A DNA stretch of 64,000 bases from positions 310,001 to 374,000 of the forward strand of contig NZ_JACHJY010000009.1 in assembly GCF_014203895.1 (NCBI RefSeq), given 5' to 3'. This document shows, piece by piece, positions 1 to 9,180 of the stretch. Position numbers and translations under genes: made by a program. The notes below the pieces were generated by a model. It did not search any database and had not been told where the DNA came from. It saw only the letters and a program-made list of their open reading frames with translations. Numbering within the stretch: the first letter of the stretch is position 1; each line of letters starts with the position of its first letter. The DNA comes from Streptomyces nymphaeiformis (GTDB lineage Bacteria; Actinomycetota; Actinomycetes; Streptomycetales; Streptomycetaceae).

Positions 1-1
1 G

Positions 2-1009
2 CAGGTGGCCGAGCGGTTCGGCGTCGACCTGCGCGAGATCGAGATCGCTCCGGACGTGCTGGACCTGCTGCCGCGGATGACGTACCACCTGGACGAGCCG
101 ATCGGCGATCCCGCCGCGATCAACACCTTCCTGATCTGCTCGGCCGCCCGGGAGGCGGGGGTGAAGGTGATGCTGTCGGGGATGGGGGCCGACGAGCTGT
201 TCGCCGGGTACCGCAAGCACCTGGCCAACCTGATCGCTTTGCGCTACCAGCGCGTCCCGAGGCCCCTGCGGCGCGGGGTGTCCGCGGCCGTGGACCGGCT
301 GCCGGTCGCCTCGGCCCGACGCGGGTACCGGTCGGTGCGGTTCGCGAAGCGGTTCCTGTCCTTCGCCGATCTGCCGGAGGAGACCGCGTTCCGGCGGAGC
401 TACACCATGTACGACCGGGACGAGCTGCTCGACCTGATCGATCCGGACCTGGCCGGCACGGTCGACGACGTGCTGACCGAGCACGCCGACGTGTACGAGG
501 ACAACGAGCTCGACGACTTCGTCAACCGCATGTGCCTGGGCGACTCCCGGATGTTCCTGCCGGGCCTGAACCTCGCCTACACGGACCGGTCGAGCATGGC
601 CGCGTCGACGGAGGTGCGGGTGCCGTACGTGGACGTCGAGGTGGTCAAGGCGGCGTTCACCGTGCCCGGCGACCGCAAGATCGTGGGACGGCAGGGGAAG
701 GCCGTCCTCAAGGAGGCGGCGGCCTCGGTCCTGCCGCGGGAGATCGTCTACCGGCCCAAGGGCCTGTTCAGCGCCCCGCTGCGCGCCTGGATGAGCCGGG
801 ACCTGGCCCCGCTGGTGCGCGAGGTGATCCACGACGGCGAGCTCGTCCGCTCCGGGTTCCTGCGCCGCGACGCCCTGGCGCGGCTCGCCGCCGAGGACGC
901 GGCCGGGCACCGGGACCACTCCAAGCATCTGTGGCACGTGCTGACCCTCGAGTACTGGTACCGCGGCGCGACCTCCGGGTCCGGCCAGACCGCTTCCTTG
1001 ACTGCGTAG
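2..1009 (+). CDS. Asparagine synthase-type amidotransferase, C-terminal part (5' truncated by window)
   Basis: The reading frame is open from the first bases, so the gene starts upstream and only about 335 C-terminal residues are seen. They form the ATP-dependent synthetase domain of the AsnB family; the LSGMGADELFAGY segment near residue 60 is its usual aspartate/ATP-site region. The N-terminal glutaminase domain must lie outside the window. AsnB-like proteins in polysaccharide loci are thought to amidate a sugar acid or a linked amino acid, but substrate cannot be read here. The next gene starts 17 bases downstream behind an AGAGGA ribosome site, so it is probably the first visible gene of the polysaccharide operon. 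General asparagine synthesis is an alternative. Confidence 0.85.
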   Translation, partial: QVAERFGVDLREIEIAPDVLDLLPRMTYHLDEPIGDPAAINTFLICSAAREAGVKVMLSGMGADELFAGYRKHLANLIALRYQRVPRPLRRGVSAAVDRLPVASARRGYRSVRFAKRFLSFADLPEETAFRRSYTMYDRDELLDLIDPDLAGTVDDVLTEHADVYEDNELDDFVNRMCLGDSRMFLPGLNLAYTDRSSMAASTEVRVPYVDVEVVKAAFTVPGDRKIVGRQGKAVLKEAAASVLPREIVYRPKGLFSAPLRAWMSRDLAPLVREVIHDGELVRSGFLRRDALARLAAEDAAGHRDHSKHLWHVLTLEYWYRGATSGSGQTASLTA

Positions 1010-1026
1010 AGAACAAGAGGACTTCG

Positions 1027-3207
1027 GTGAAACAGGTCGTACAGAACTACAAGAGCGGCGAACTGGCCGTGCTCGACGTGCCGGTGCCGGGGTGCAAGCC
1101 GGGCGGTGTCCTCGTCCGGACCGCCTACTCGCTGATATCCACCGGTACGGAGCTCATGAAGGTGTCCGAGGCCGGCATGTCGATGCTGGGCAAGGCCCGC
1201 TCGCGCCCGGACCAGGTGGCCAAGGTCGTGCAGAGCGTGGCGACCAACGGGGTGCCCGCGACCTACCGCAAGGTGATGGGCAAGCTGGACTCGTACACGC
1301 CGCTGGGCTACTCGCTGTGCGGGGTGGTCGAGCAGGTCGGCGCCGGCGTCGACGACGTGAAGGTCGGCGACCTCGTGGCCTGCGCGGGCAACGAGCACGC
1401 CCTGCACGCCGAGCTGAACTGGGTGCCGAAGAACCTGTACACCCCGGTGCCGGACGGCCTCGCGCCGCGGCACGCGGCCTTCGGCACCGTCGGGTCCATC
1501 GCGCTCCAGGGCGTCCGCCAGGGCGAGTCGCGGCTCGGCGAGGTGGCGCTCGTCATCGGCCTCGGGCTGATCGGGCAGCTGGTGGTGCAGCTCCTCGCCG
1601 CCTCGGGCGTCCGCGTCGTCGGCGCCGACCCCGACCCGGCGCGCTGCGAGCTCGCCGAGCGGCTGGGCGCCGACGCCTGCGCCGATCCCGGGTCGTCGGC
1701 GGTGGAGGCCGCCGTCGCCGAGCTCACCGACGGGCACGGCGTGGACCAGGTGTACCTGGCGGCCGGTGGCGGCAGCAACCAGCCCGTCGAGCTGGCCGCC
1801 CGGCTGTGCCGGGACCGGGGCCGGGTCGTCGACATCGGCAAGTGCCGTCTGGACCTGCCGTGGAACGCGTACTACGAGAAGGAGCTCGACGTCCGGTTCT
1901 CCCGCAGTTACGGCCCGGGGCGCTACGACCCGGAGTACGAGCTGGAGGGCCGGGACTACCCGATCGGCTACGTCCGCTGGACCGAGCGCCGGAACCTGGC
2001 CTGCTTCCTCGACCTCATGGCCCGGGGCGGCGTCGACGTGGAGCCCCTGGTCTCCCACGTCGCCGACTTCGACGACGCCGTCGAGACGTACCGGTCGCTG
2101 AAGGACGGCGAACTGAAGGCCGTTGCCGTGCTGTTCCGGTACCCCGAACAGGCGGAGGAGGCCGGTGCGGCGGAGGCGCCGGCGGTGGCCGTGCCCGCGG
2201 TGCACGTGAAGCCGGCGAAGGCCCGGCCCGCCGGATCGCCGGTACGGATCGCGTTCGTCGGCGCGGGCAACTACGCCACGTCGATGCTGCTGCCGCACCT
2301 GGCCGAGCGCGAGGGCGTCGAGCTGTCCACGGTCGTCACCACGACGGCCCTGTCCGCGGCCAACGCGCAGCGGAAGTTCGGCTTCGCGCGGGCGACCACC
2401 GATCTCGACGCCGTCCTCGGCGACAAGTCCGTCGACGCGGTGTTCGTGGTCACCCGGCACAGCTCGCACGCCGAGCTGACCCGGAAGGCGCTGCTCGCCG
2501 GCAAGGCCGTGTTCGTGGAGAAGCCGCTGGCGCTCAGCGAGGACGAGCTGGCCGGTGTGCTCGCGACGGTGGAGGAGTCCGGCAACGACCGGCTGCAGGT
2601 GGGCTTCAACCGCCGGTTCGCGCCGCTGCTCCAGGAGGCGAAGAAGCGGTTCGGTGCCCGGACCGGTCCCGCGAACCTCCGCTACCTGGTCAACGCCGGG
2701 CGTCTGGAGCACGGCAGCTGGTACCTCCGGCAGGGCAGCGAGGGCTCGCGGTTCGCCGGCGAGGGCGGGCACTTCATCGACACGGCGAGCTGGCTGCTCG
2801 ACGCCGACCCGGTGTCGGTGTACGCGGTGGCCACCCCCGGCAACGAGGACCTCCAGGTCGTGCTGCGCTACCCGGACGGTTCCACCGCCACCATCAGCTA
2901 CGTCACCACCGGCGCCTCCGGCTACCCCAAGGAGACCCTCGACCTGGTCGCCGACGGCAAGGTGCTGCGGCTCGACGACTTCGTCCGGGCGTCGGTCTAC
3001 GGACAGAAGCGGTGGGTCAGTTCGCGGCTGCCCAAGGCCCGCGACAAGGGCCAGAACGCCGAGCTGGCCGCGTTCGTCCGGGCCGTGCGGACCGGCGGTC
3101 CGATGCCGGTGCCGCTGGAGTCGCTCGTCGCCACCACGGCGGCCACCCTCGCCGTGCCGGCCGGCCTGGCGGGCGGCGCGCCGGTGACGCTGGAGAAGCG
3201 GCGATGA
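1027..3207 (+). CDS. Bi-domain sugar oxidoreductase: zinc-type alcohol dehydrogenase fused to Gfo/Idh/MocA
   Basis: The protein has 726 residues. Residues 1-370 are a medium-chain dehydrogenase with a Rossmann core (VIGLGLIGQLVVQLL, near 175-190). From about 405 a second Rossmann fold begins (FVGAGNYATSMLLPHLAE) and carries the VEKPLAL motif of Gfo/Idh/MocA enzymes near 497. A low-complexity Ala/Pro/Val linker joins them. The GTG at 1027 is chosen because AGAGGA lies just upstream and homology begins there. It overlaps the next gene by 4 bases (ATGA). This fusion often accompanies heparinase-like genes in exopolysaccharide loci, where it probably oxidises or epimerises a nucleotide sugar or a chain terminus. 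The substrate is unknown. Confidence 0.85.
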   Translation: MKQVVQNYKSGELAVLDVPVPGCKPGGVLVRTAYSLISTGTELMKVSEAGMSMLGKARSRPDQVAKVVQSVATNGVPATYRKVMGKLDSYTPLGYSLCGVVEQVGAGVDDVKVGDLVACAGNEHALHAELNWVPKNLYTPVPDGLAPRHAAFGTVGSIALQGVRQGESRLGEVALVIGLGLIGQLVVQLLAASGVRVVGADPDPARCELAERLGADACADPGSSAVEAAVAELTDGHGVDQVYLAAGGGSNQPVELAARLCRDRGRVVDIGKCRLDLPWNAYYEKELDVRFSRSYGPGRYDPEYELEGRDYPIGYVRWTERRNLACFLDLMARGGVDVEPLVSHVADFDDAVETYRSLKDGELKAVAVLFRYPEQAEEAGAAEAPAVAVPAVHVKPAKARPAGSPVRIAFVGAGNYATSMLLPHLAEREGVELSTVVTTTALSAANAQRKFGFARATTDLDAVLGDKSVDAVFVVTRHSSHAELTRKALLAGKAVFVEKPLALSEDELAGVLATVEESGNDRLQVGFNRRFAPLLQEAKKRFGARTGPANLRYLVNAGRLEHGSWYLRQGSEGSRFAGEGGHFIDTASWLLDADPVSVYAVATPGNEDLQVVLRYPDGSTATISYVTTGASGYPKETLDLVADGKVLRLDDFVRASVYGQKRWVSSRLPKARDKGQNAELAAFVRAVRTGGPMPVPLESLVATTAATLAVPAGLAGGAPVTLEKRR

Positions 3208-5156
3208 CCGTGAAGTCGGGGAGTCCGGGCTGGTACCTGCGCCGGCTGTCCGCCATGGGACCCGGCGAGGTGGGCGGCCGGGCGGTCGACGCGGTGCGCA
3301 GACGGCGGTGGCGGTCGGCGCGCCCGGACTGCCCGGACGTGACCGGCGCCCGGTTCACCGCCGTGCTCCCCGCCGGGACGCTCGACGCGGTGGCTCCGGA
3401 CGCCGCGAAGCGTCTCGTCGCCGAGGCGGACCGGCTGATGGCCGGGTACGCCGAGTACTTCGGGGTGGAGCGGGACGACCTGGCCGACCCGGACTGGTGG
3501 TTCGACCCGAAGACCGGGCGCCGCGCCCCGTCGGGGTACGCCTTCGACGTGCCGTACCGGGACGAGGAGACCGTCGGGGACGTCAAGCAGATCTGGGAGC
3601 TGTCCCGGCACCAGTACCTCACCGTGCTCGCCGCCGCCTACGCGGTCACCGGGGACGAGCGGTACGCGGAGCGCGTGGCCCGTCACCTGCGGTCGTGGTG
3701 GGCGGGCAACCCGCCGCTGCGCGGGGTGCACTGGACCAGCGGCATCGAGCTGGGGATCCGGCTGCTCTCCTGGGTGTGGGTGCGCCGGCTGCTCGACGGC
3801 TGGCCGGGCGCGGCCGCGCTGTTCGAGGAGAACCCGGTGGCGCTCCGGCAGATCTGGCACCACCAGCGCTGGCTGGCCGCCTTCCCCAGCCGGGGGTCGT
3901 CGGCGAACAACCACGTCATCGCCGAGGCCGCCGGGCAGTTCGCCGCGGCCTGCGCGTTCGACTGGTTCCCCTCCTCGGCGCGCTGGCGGGACGACGCGCT
4001 GCGCTCCCTCGACCGGCACCTTCGCGGCAACACCTTCCTGTCGGGCCTGAACCGCGAGCTGGCCTCCGAGTACCACGGCCTCGTCCTCGAACTCGGCCTG
4101 GCCGCGCTGGCCGAGGCGGACGCCGCGGGCGTGCCGGTGCCCGCGACGGTCCGGCTCGTGCTGCTGCGGATGACCGACGCGCTCGCGGCCGTCGTGGACG
4201 GCCGGCTGCGGCCGCCGCGCCAGGGTGACGCGGACGACGGGCACGGTCTGGTCGTGGACGGCTCGGGCACCGACCGCTGGGGCTCGCTCCTCGCCACCGG
4301 CGACGCCGTGTTCGGCCGGCTGGCGTGGTGGCCGGAGGTGACCGGCACCGATGTGCGCACCCCGCTGCTCGCCGCGCTGATCGGGCCCGGCGTCAGGACG
4401 TGGACCCGCCCGGCGAGCCGGCCGGTCCACTTCCCCGACGCCGGCATGACGATCCTGAGGGGTCCGGGAGAGGTCTGGGTCCGCTGCGACGGCGGTCCGC
4501 ACGGGTTCCTGTCCATCGCCGCGCACGGGCACGCGGACGCGTTGTCCGTGGAGGTCCGGCACGACGGGGTCGACGTGCTCGCCGACCCGGGGACGTACTG
4601 CTACCACGGGCAGCCCGAGTGGCGTCAGTACTTCCGGTCGACCCTCGGCCACAACACCCTGCGGCTCGACGGCCGTGACCAGTCCGTCTCCGGCGGCCCG
4701 TTCCTGTGGACCCGGCACGCCGGGAGCCGCGTCCTGGTCGCGGACACCTCCAACCCGGAGGTGTCCCGCTGGTGCGCCGAGCACGACGGCTACCAGCCCT
4801 CGACGCACCGCCGACGGGTGGAGCTGACGGCCGCGAGCCGGGAGCTCCGGGTGGTCGACGAGGTGCGGGGCGGCCCGCGCGCGGCCGTGGAGCTGGCGTT
4901 CCACCTCGGCCCGACGGTCGCCGCCGAGCTGGTCGGGAGCCGGGCGGTGCTCAGCTGGAGCGTGGACGGGGAGGACCGCTCCGCGGTGCTCGACCTGCCC
5001 GCGCAGCTGTCCTGGCGGGCGCACCGCGGCGAGAGCAACCCTCCGCTGGGCTGGTACTCCGCGGGCTTCGGGCGCAAGGAGCCGGCCACCACGCTGGTCG
5101 GCACGGGCGTCGCCGACGGCGCGGAGTTCGTGACCGTACTCGGGTTCCACGGCTAG
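3204..5156 (+). CDS. Heparinase II/III family protein (alginate-lyase-like)
   Basis: This 650-residue protein has an alpha/alpha-toroid N-terminal half rich in Trp and Arg (for example LRSWWAGNPP near 165) and a beta-sandwich C-terminal half containing HGHADALSVEVRHDG near residue 442 and RSTLGHNTLRLDG near 480, both typical of heparinase II/III lyases. No signal peptide is apparent, so it seems to act in the cytoplasm. ATG at 3204 overlaps the preceding stop, which indicates translational coupling to the fused dehydrogenase. A lyase fold inside a biosynthetic operon suggests editing or C5-epimerisation of a uronic-acid polymer or lipid-linked intermediate, but that role is inference. Confidence 0.85.
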   Translation: MTVKSGSPGWYLRRLSAMGPGEVGGRAVDAVRRRRWRSARPDCPDVTGARFTAVLPAGTLDAVAPDAAKRLVAEADRLMAGYAEYFGVERDDLADPDWWFDPKTGRRAPSGYAFDVPYRDEETVGDVKQIWELSRHQYLTVLAAAYAVTGDERYAERVARHLRSWWAGNPPLRGVHWTSGIELGIRLLSWVWVRRLLDGWPGAAALFEENPVALRQIWHHQRWLAAFPSRGSSANNHVIAEAAGQFAAACAFDWFPSSARWRDDALRSLDRHLRGNTFLSGLNRELASEYHGLVLELGLAALAEADAAGVPVPATVRLVLLRMTDALAAVVDGRLRPPRQGDADDGHGLVVDGSGTDRWGSLLATGDAVFGRLAWWPEVTGTDVRTPLLAALIGPGVRTWTRPASRPVHFPDAGMTILRGPGEVWVRCDGGPHGFLSIAAHGHADALSVEVRHDGVDVLADPGTYCYHGQPEWRQYFRSTLGHNTLRLDGRDQSVSGGPFLWTRHAGSRVLVADTSNPEVSRWCAEHDGYQPSTHRRRVELTAASRELRVVDEVRGGPRAAVELAFHLGPTVAAELVGSRAVLSWSVDGEDRSAVLDLPAQLSWRAHRGESNPPLGWYSAGFGRKEPATTLVGTGVADGAEFVTVLGFHG

Positions 5157-5167
5157 GGAGGAGGACC

Positions 5168-6709
5168 TTGGGGATCACGTGGCGGCACCGGGCGGTGCCG
5201 GCGGCACTGCTGGCGCTGCTCGTGGCGACCGGCTGCGAGAGCGGCACGCCGGACGCGGGGTCGACGCCGGACGCACGGCCGGGGGCCACCGCCGCTCCGT
5301 CCGCGTCCGCGGCCGTGGCCCGGGTGTGCGCCGAGCCCGCGGCCGGTCCTGCGAAGGCTCCGGCGGGCGCGGTGACGGTCGACCCCGGGGTCGTCGGGGA
5401 CCTGGCGGCGAAGACCGAGGACAGTCCGCCGCACACCACGTTCTGGCTGCGGCCGGGCCGGCACAGGCTGGACCCGGGCGAGTACGACCAGGTCCTCCCC
5501 AAGGAGGGGAACGCGTACCTCGGGGCGCCGGGCGCGGTGCTCGACGGCGCGCGGACCAACCACTACGCGTTCGGCGGCACCGCCCGCGACGTCACGATCC
5601 GGTACCTGACCGTGCAGGGTTTCACCGCGCCGCAGGACGAGGGCGTGGTCAACCACGACATGGCCGACGGGTGGGTGATCGAGCACGCGACGATCCAGCA
5701 CAACTCCGGCGCCGGGCTGATGGCCGGTGCCCGTCAGCGGGTCCGCGCCAGCTGCCTGCGCGGCAACGGCCAGTACGGCATGAACGCGTACAAGACCGGT
5801 GACTCCATCAAGGGCCTGGTCGTCGAGGGCAACGAGATCACCGGCAACAACACCGACGACTGGGAGCGGAAGCAGCCGGGCTGCGGCTGCACGGGAGGCA
5901 TCAAGTTCTGGGCGGTCGACGGCGCCGACATCCGCGGCAACTGGGTGCACGACAACCGTGGAACCGGGCTGTGGGCGGACAACAACAACAACGACTTCCT
6001 CTTCGAGGACAACGTCCTCGAAGCCAACGACGGTGCCGCGCTGATGTACGAGACCAGCTACAACGCGGTCGTCCGGAACAACACGATCCGGCGGAACAAC
6101 TGGGTCGAGGGCCGCGCGGCCGCCAAGGACGGCGACGACTTCCCGTACGCGACCGTCTACGTGTCGGAGGCGGGCGGCGAGCCGCGGATCCCCGCCCGCA
6201 CCGACAGGATCGAGATCTACGGGAACGTCCTTGAGGACAACTGGTCCGGGATCACCCTGTGGGAGAACGCCGACCGGTTCTGCAACAGCCCGGCCAACAC
6301 CTCGACCGGCTACTGCACCCTGCTGGTGAAGGGCACCAAGCGCTGCGCGCAGCCGGGGATCGCGACCGCGCCGCTCTACGCGGACTGCCGGTGGAAGACC
6401 CAGCGGGTGGACATCCACGGCAACCGCTTCGTCCTCGACAAGTCCGTCCTCGGCTGCACGGTCCTGTGCGACCGCATGGCGGTGCTCTCGAACGAGGGCA
6501 CCTCTCCGGACTGGTCGCCGTACAAGGGCGACCGGGTGGCGCAGGCGATCACCCTCCGGCAGGACAACCGCTGGCACGACAACGTGTACGTCGGGCCGTG
6601 GACGTTCGTCGCCCACGACGCGGGCCGGACGCTCGGCTCCGGGCAGTGGCAGGGCACGCCGTACGGGCAGGACGCGGGCAGCACCTTCCGTACGCAGGAC
6701 GGTGGTTGA
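5168..6709 (+). CDS. Secreted lipoprotein with right-handed parallel beta-helix
   Basis: The 513-residue product begins with a basic stretch and a hydrophobic segment ending in a lipobox (LVATGC; lipidated Cys about residue 23). A low-complexity Ala/Pro/Ser/Thr linker follows. The rest is rich in parallel beta-helix coils with Asn ladders, for example NNDFLFEDNVLEANDG and VRNNTIRRNN. The TTG at 5168 is favoured because GGGAGGAGG lies 3 bases upstream, immediately after the previous stop, and gives a clean signal peptide. Beta-helix proteins in such loci are usually polysaccharide lyases, epimerases or chain-binding proteins on the outside of the membrane, so it probably acts on or anchors the exported polymer. 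Confidence 0.8.
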   Translation: MGITWRHRAVPAALLALLVATGCESGTPDAGSTPDARPGATAAPSASAAVARVCAEPAAGPAKAPAGAVTVDPGVVGDLAAKTEDSPPHTTFWLRPGRHRLDPGEYDQVLPKEGNAYLGAPGAVLDGARTNHYAFGGTARDVTIRYLTVQGFTAPQDEGVVNHDMADGWVIEHATIQHNSGAGLMAGARQRVRASCLRGNGQYGMNAYKTGDSIKGLVVEGNEITGNNTDDWERKQPGCGCTGGIKFWAVDGADIRGNWVHDNRGTGLWADNNNNDFLFEDNVLEANDGAALMYETSYNAVVRNNTIRRNNWVEGRAAAKDGDDFPYATVYVSEAGGEPRIPARTDRIEIYGNVLEDNWSGITLWENADRFCNSPANTSTGYCTLLVKGTKRCAQPGIATAPLYADCRWKTQRVDIHGNRFVLDKSVLGCTVLCDRMAVLSNEGTSPDWSPYKGDRVAQAITLRQDNRWHDNVYVGPWTFVAHDAGRTLGSGQWQGTPYGQDAGSTFRTQDGG

Positions 6710-6710
6710 G

Positions 6711-7961
6711 ATGCGTACCGTCGAGAGGCACGCGGACGAGGCGCCGAAGTCGGTCGGGGCGGCCTGGGCGCTCCTCGCCCTCAACGTGCTCGGCTCCGCC
6801 GGGGCGAAGACCGTCGTCACGATCCCCCGCTCCCTCATCCAGATGGTCACCATGGGAGCGCTGGTCGGCGCGTTCACGCTGGCGCTCACCGCCAACCTCC
6901 GGCTGCGGATCCGGCCCAGCGCCTTCGTGTTCCTGCTGACCCTGCTGCTCGTACCGAGCCTGATCTCCAGCGTGGACGTCGGGGCCGGCGCGCTGTTCCG
7001 CTGCGCGCGCCTCGCGCTGTTCGTCGGCACGCTGTGGCTGCTCAGCCGCTGGTGGGACGGCAGCCTGAGGTTCGTCCGGTACCACATCCGGATGTACTTC
7101 GCGGTGCTCGTCCTGGTGGCCGCCGGCCTGGTCGTCTCACCGGGCACGGCCATGCCCGAGTACTACGGCGGGCGTCTCGTGGGCGCGTTGTGGCCGCTGA
7201 CGCCGCCGCAGATCGGGCAGTACTCCGCGGTGGTCATCGGGCTCTCCGTGCTGCTCCTGCTCGGCCGCCGGACCACGCTGACCGGGGCGGCGGTGGTCAT
7301 CGTGCCGTCGTTCGTGCTGCTCGCGATGACCCACACCCGGACGGCGACGCTCGGCATGATCATCGGTCTGGTCCTGGCGATCGGCTCCCTCTTCCTGACC
7401 AGCGCCGCGGCGCGCAGGTTCTTCGGCTGGACGGTGCTGTGCGCCTCGGTGGGCGCGGTGGTGTTCGGCTCCGCGCTGCGGACCTGGTTCCTGCGCGGGC
7501 AGAGCCAGGAGAACTTCTCCAACCTCACCGGCCGGGCCAAGGTCTGGGACTCCCTCCTGTCGGCGCCCCGGACGACCGGGGAGACGGTCTTCGGCCTGGG
7601 CCTGGGCGACAAGTCGTGGGACGGGCTGCCGATCGACAACAGCTGGCTGGCCGTCTACAACGAGCAGGGGCTGCTCGGCGTCGCCATCGTGGCGGCGTTC
7701 CTCCTCGCGCTCGGCGGCATCGCGCTGCTGCGGCCGCCGTCGCTGTCGAGGGCCTGCGCGATCTTCCTGATCAGCTACTGCGCGATCTCCTCGTACACCG
7801 AGGTCGGTCTCGGCGACGCCTCGGCGTATCTGCTGCACCTGGCCCTGGCCGCCTCGCTGCTCGCGGCGCCCGCCCCGGCCGAGCCCCTCCCGACGCCCGA
7901 GCTTCCCCGACAGAGGTCCGACATTTCCCGCATACGTGTCCCGCGATGGGCCCGGAGGTGA
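6711..7961 (+). CDS. O-antigen polymerase/ligase-like integral membrane protein
   Basis: This is a 416-residue polytopic membrane protein with about ten hydrophobic segments. The loop SNLTGRAKVWDSLL, followed by GLGLGDKSW and DNSWLAVYNEQGLLG, matches the pattern of the O-antigen ligase/Wzy_C family, in which this periplasmic-type loop carries catalytic residues. I chose ATG 6711, directly after the preceding stop; a GTG at 6702 in the same frame would extend it by three residues and overlap the lipoprotein gene. Beside a flippase and glycosyltransferases it most likely polymerises or ligates the repeat unit at the outer face of the membrane. Confidence 0.8.
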   Translation: MRTVERHADEAPKSVGAAWALLALNVLGSAGAKTVVTIPRSLIQMVTMGALVGAFTLALTANLRLRIRPSAFVFLLTLLLVPSLISSVDVGAGALFRCARLALFVGTLWLLSRWWDGSLRFVRYHIRMYFAVLVLVAAGLVVSPGTAMPEYYGGRLVGALWPLTPPQIGQYSAVVIGLSVLLLLGRRTTLTGAAVVIVPSFVLLAMTHTRTATLGMIIGLVLAIGSLFLTSAAARRFFGWTVLCASVGAVVFGSALRTWFLRGQSQENFSNLTGRAKVWDSLLSAPRTTGETVFGLGLGDKSWDGLPIDNSWLAVYNEQGLLGVAIVAAFLLALGGIALLRPPSLSRACAIFLISYCAISSYTEVGLGDASAYLLHLALAASLLAAPAPAEPLPTPELPRQRSDISRIRVPRWARR

Positions 7962-7968
7962 TCTGAGC

Positions 7969-9180
7969 ATGCGTGTACTGGTCGTGCACAACCGCTACTC
8001 GTCGGCGCAGCCGAGCGGGGAGAACAGGGTCGTCGACGAGGAGGTGGGGCTGCTGCGCGCGGCCGGCCACCGGGTCGAGCTGTTCGAGCGGCGCAGTGAC
8101 GACATCGCCGGCCGTTCCCTCCTCGGCAAGGCCGCGGTGCCGCTCCTCGTGCCGTGGAACCCCGCGGTCCGTACGGAGCTGGCGGCGAGGCTGCGCGCCG
8201 ACCGGCCGGACGTGGTGCACGTCCACAACGTCTTCCCGCTGCTCTCCCCCGCGGTCATCACCGCGTGCGCCGACGCGGGCGTGCCCGTCGTCGCCACGCT
8301 GCACAACTACACCCAGGTCTGCCCGCCCGGCACGCTGCACCGGGACGGCCGGCCGTGCACCGAGTGCGTCGGGTCGGCGACGTCGCTGCCCGCCGTCCGG
8401 CACGGCTGCTACCGGAACTCGCGGCTCGCGACGGTGCCGCTCGCGGTCAGCCTGGCGGTCAACCGGCGGCGGTGGTGGTCGGGCGTGGAGCGGTTCCTCT
8501 GCATCTCCTCGGCGCAGCGCGACCTCCTGGTGAGTTCGGGCATGCCGGCCGAACGCCTCGCGGTGAAGCACAACTTCGTGCCGGATCCGGGCACCGTCCG
8601 CACGGGCACGGGCGAGCACGTGCTCTTCCTGGGCCGGCTGGCCGAGCCCAAGGGCGTGCGGCTGCTCATGGCCGCGTGGGACGCGCTGGCGGCGGACGGC
8701 GGTGTGGGCGTGCCGCTGGTGCTCGCGGGCGCGGGGCCGATGGAGCCGGAGGTGACGGCCTGGGCGGCGGGCCGGGACGACGTGCGGTACGCCGGCCTGT
8801 ACGACCCGGCCCAGTGCCGGGAGGCCGTCGCGCGGTCGGTCGCCGTGGTGGCCCCCTCGGTGGCGAGGGAGACGTTCGGCCTGGTGGTCGCCGAGGCGAT
8901 GGCGGCCGGGGTCCCGGCGGTCGCCGCCGGTCACGGCGGCTTCGTCGAACTCGTCGACGAGGGGGTGACGGGGCTGCTGCACCGGCCGGGCGAGGCCGCC
9001 TCGCTCGCCGCCTGCCTGCGGCGGGTCACGGACGGGCCGGACCGGAACCGGGAGATGGGCCGTGCGGCCCGGCGCCGTTACGAGCGGCTCTTCAGCCCGT
9101 CCGTCGGGCTGGAGCGTCTGGTGGAGGAGTACCGCACCGCGATCGCGGGTCGGACGGAATCAATGGGGGGCAGTAAATGA
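7969..9180 (+). CDS. Glycosyltransferase family 4
   Basis: This 403-residue GT-B enzyme begins with the family start MRVLVVHNRYSS. The C-terminal donor site contains ARETFGLVVAEAMAAGVP, the E-x7-E motif of GT4 retaining glycosyltransferases, near residue 310. An acceptor-domain segment TLHNYTQVCPPGTL with a following Cys cluster (CTECVG) is often seen in actinobacterial GT4 enzymes. GGAGGTG lies 8 bases upstream of ATG 7969. It overlaps the next gene by 4 bases. It should transfer a sugar from a nucleotide donor to a lipid-linked acceptor on the inner membrane face; donor and linkage cannot be read. Confidence 0.87.
   Translation: MRVLVVHNRYSSAQPSGENRVVDEEVGLLRAAGHRVELFERRSDDIAGRSLLGKAAVPLLVPWNPAVRTELAARLRADRPDVVHVHNVFPLLSPAVITACADAGVPVVATLHNYTQVCPPGTLHRDGRPCTECVGSATSLPAVRHGCYRNSRLATVPLAVSLAVNRRRWWSGVERFLCISSAQRDLLVSSGMPAERLAVKHNFVPDPGTVRTGTGEHVLFLGRLAEPKGVRLLMAAWDALAADGGVGVPLVLAGAGPMEPEVTAWAAGRDDVRYAGLYDPAQCREAVARSVAVVAPSVARETFGLVVAEAMAAGVPAVAAGHGGFVELVDEGVTGLLHRPGEAASLAACLRRVTDGPDRNREMGRAARRRYERLFSPSVGLERLVEEYRTAIAGRTESMGGSK

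Noticed and set aside
748..2772. Very long open frame on the - strand across the fused dehydrogenase gene
   Set aside because: It is antisense to a clear gene; composition (Arg, Gly, His, Pro rich) is that of a high-GC shadow frame and it has no ribosome site or domain.
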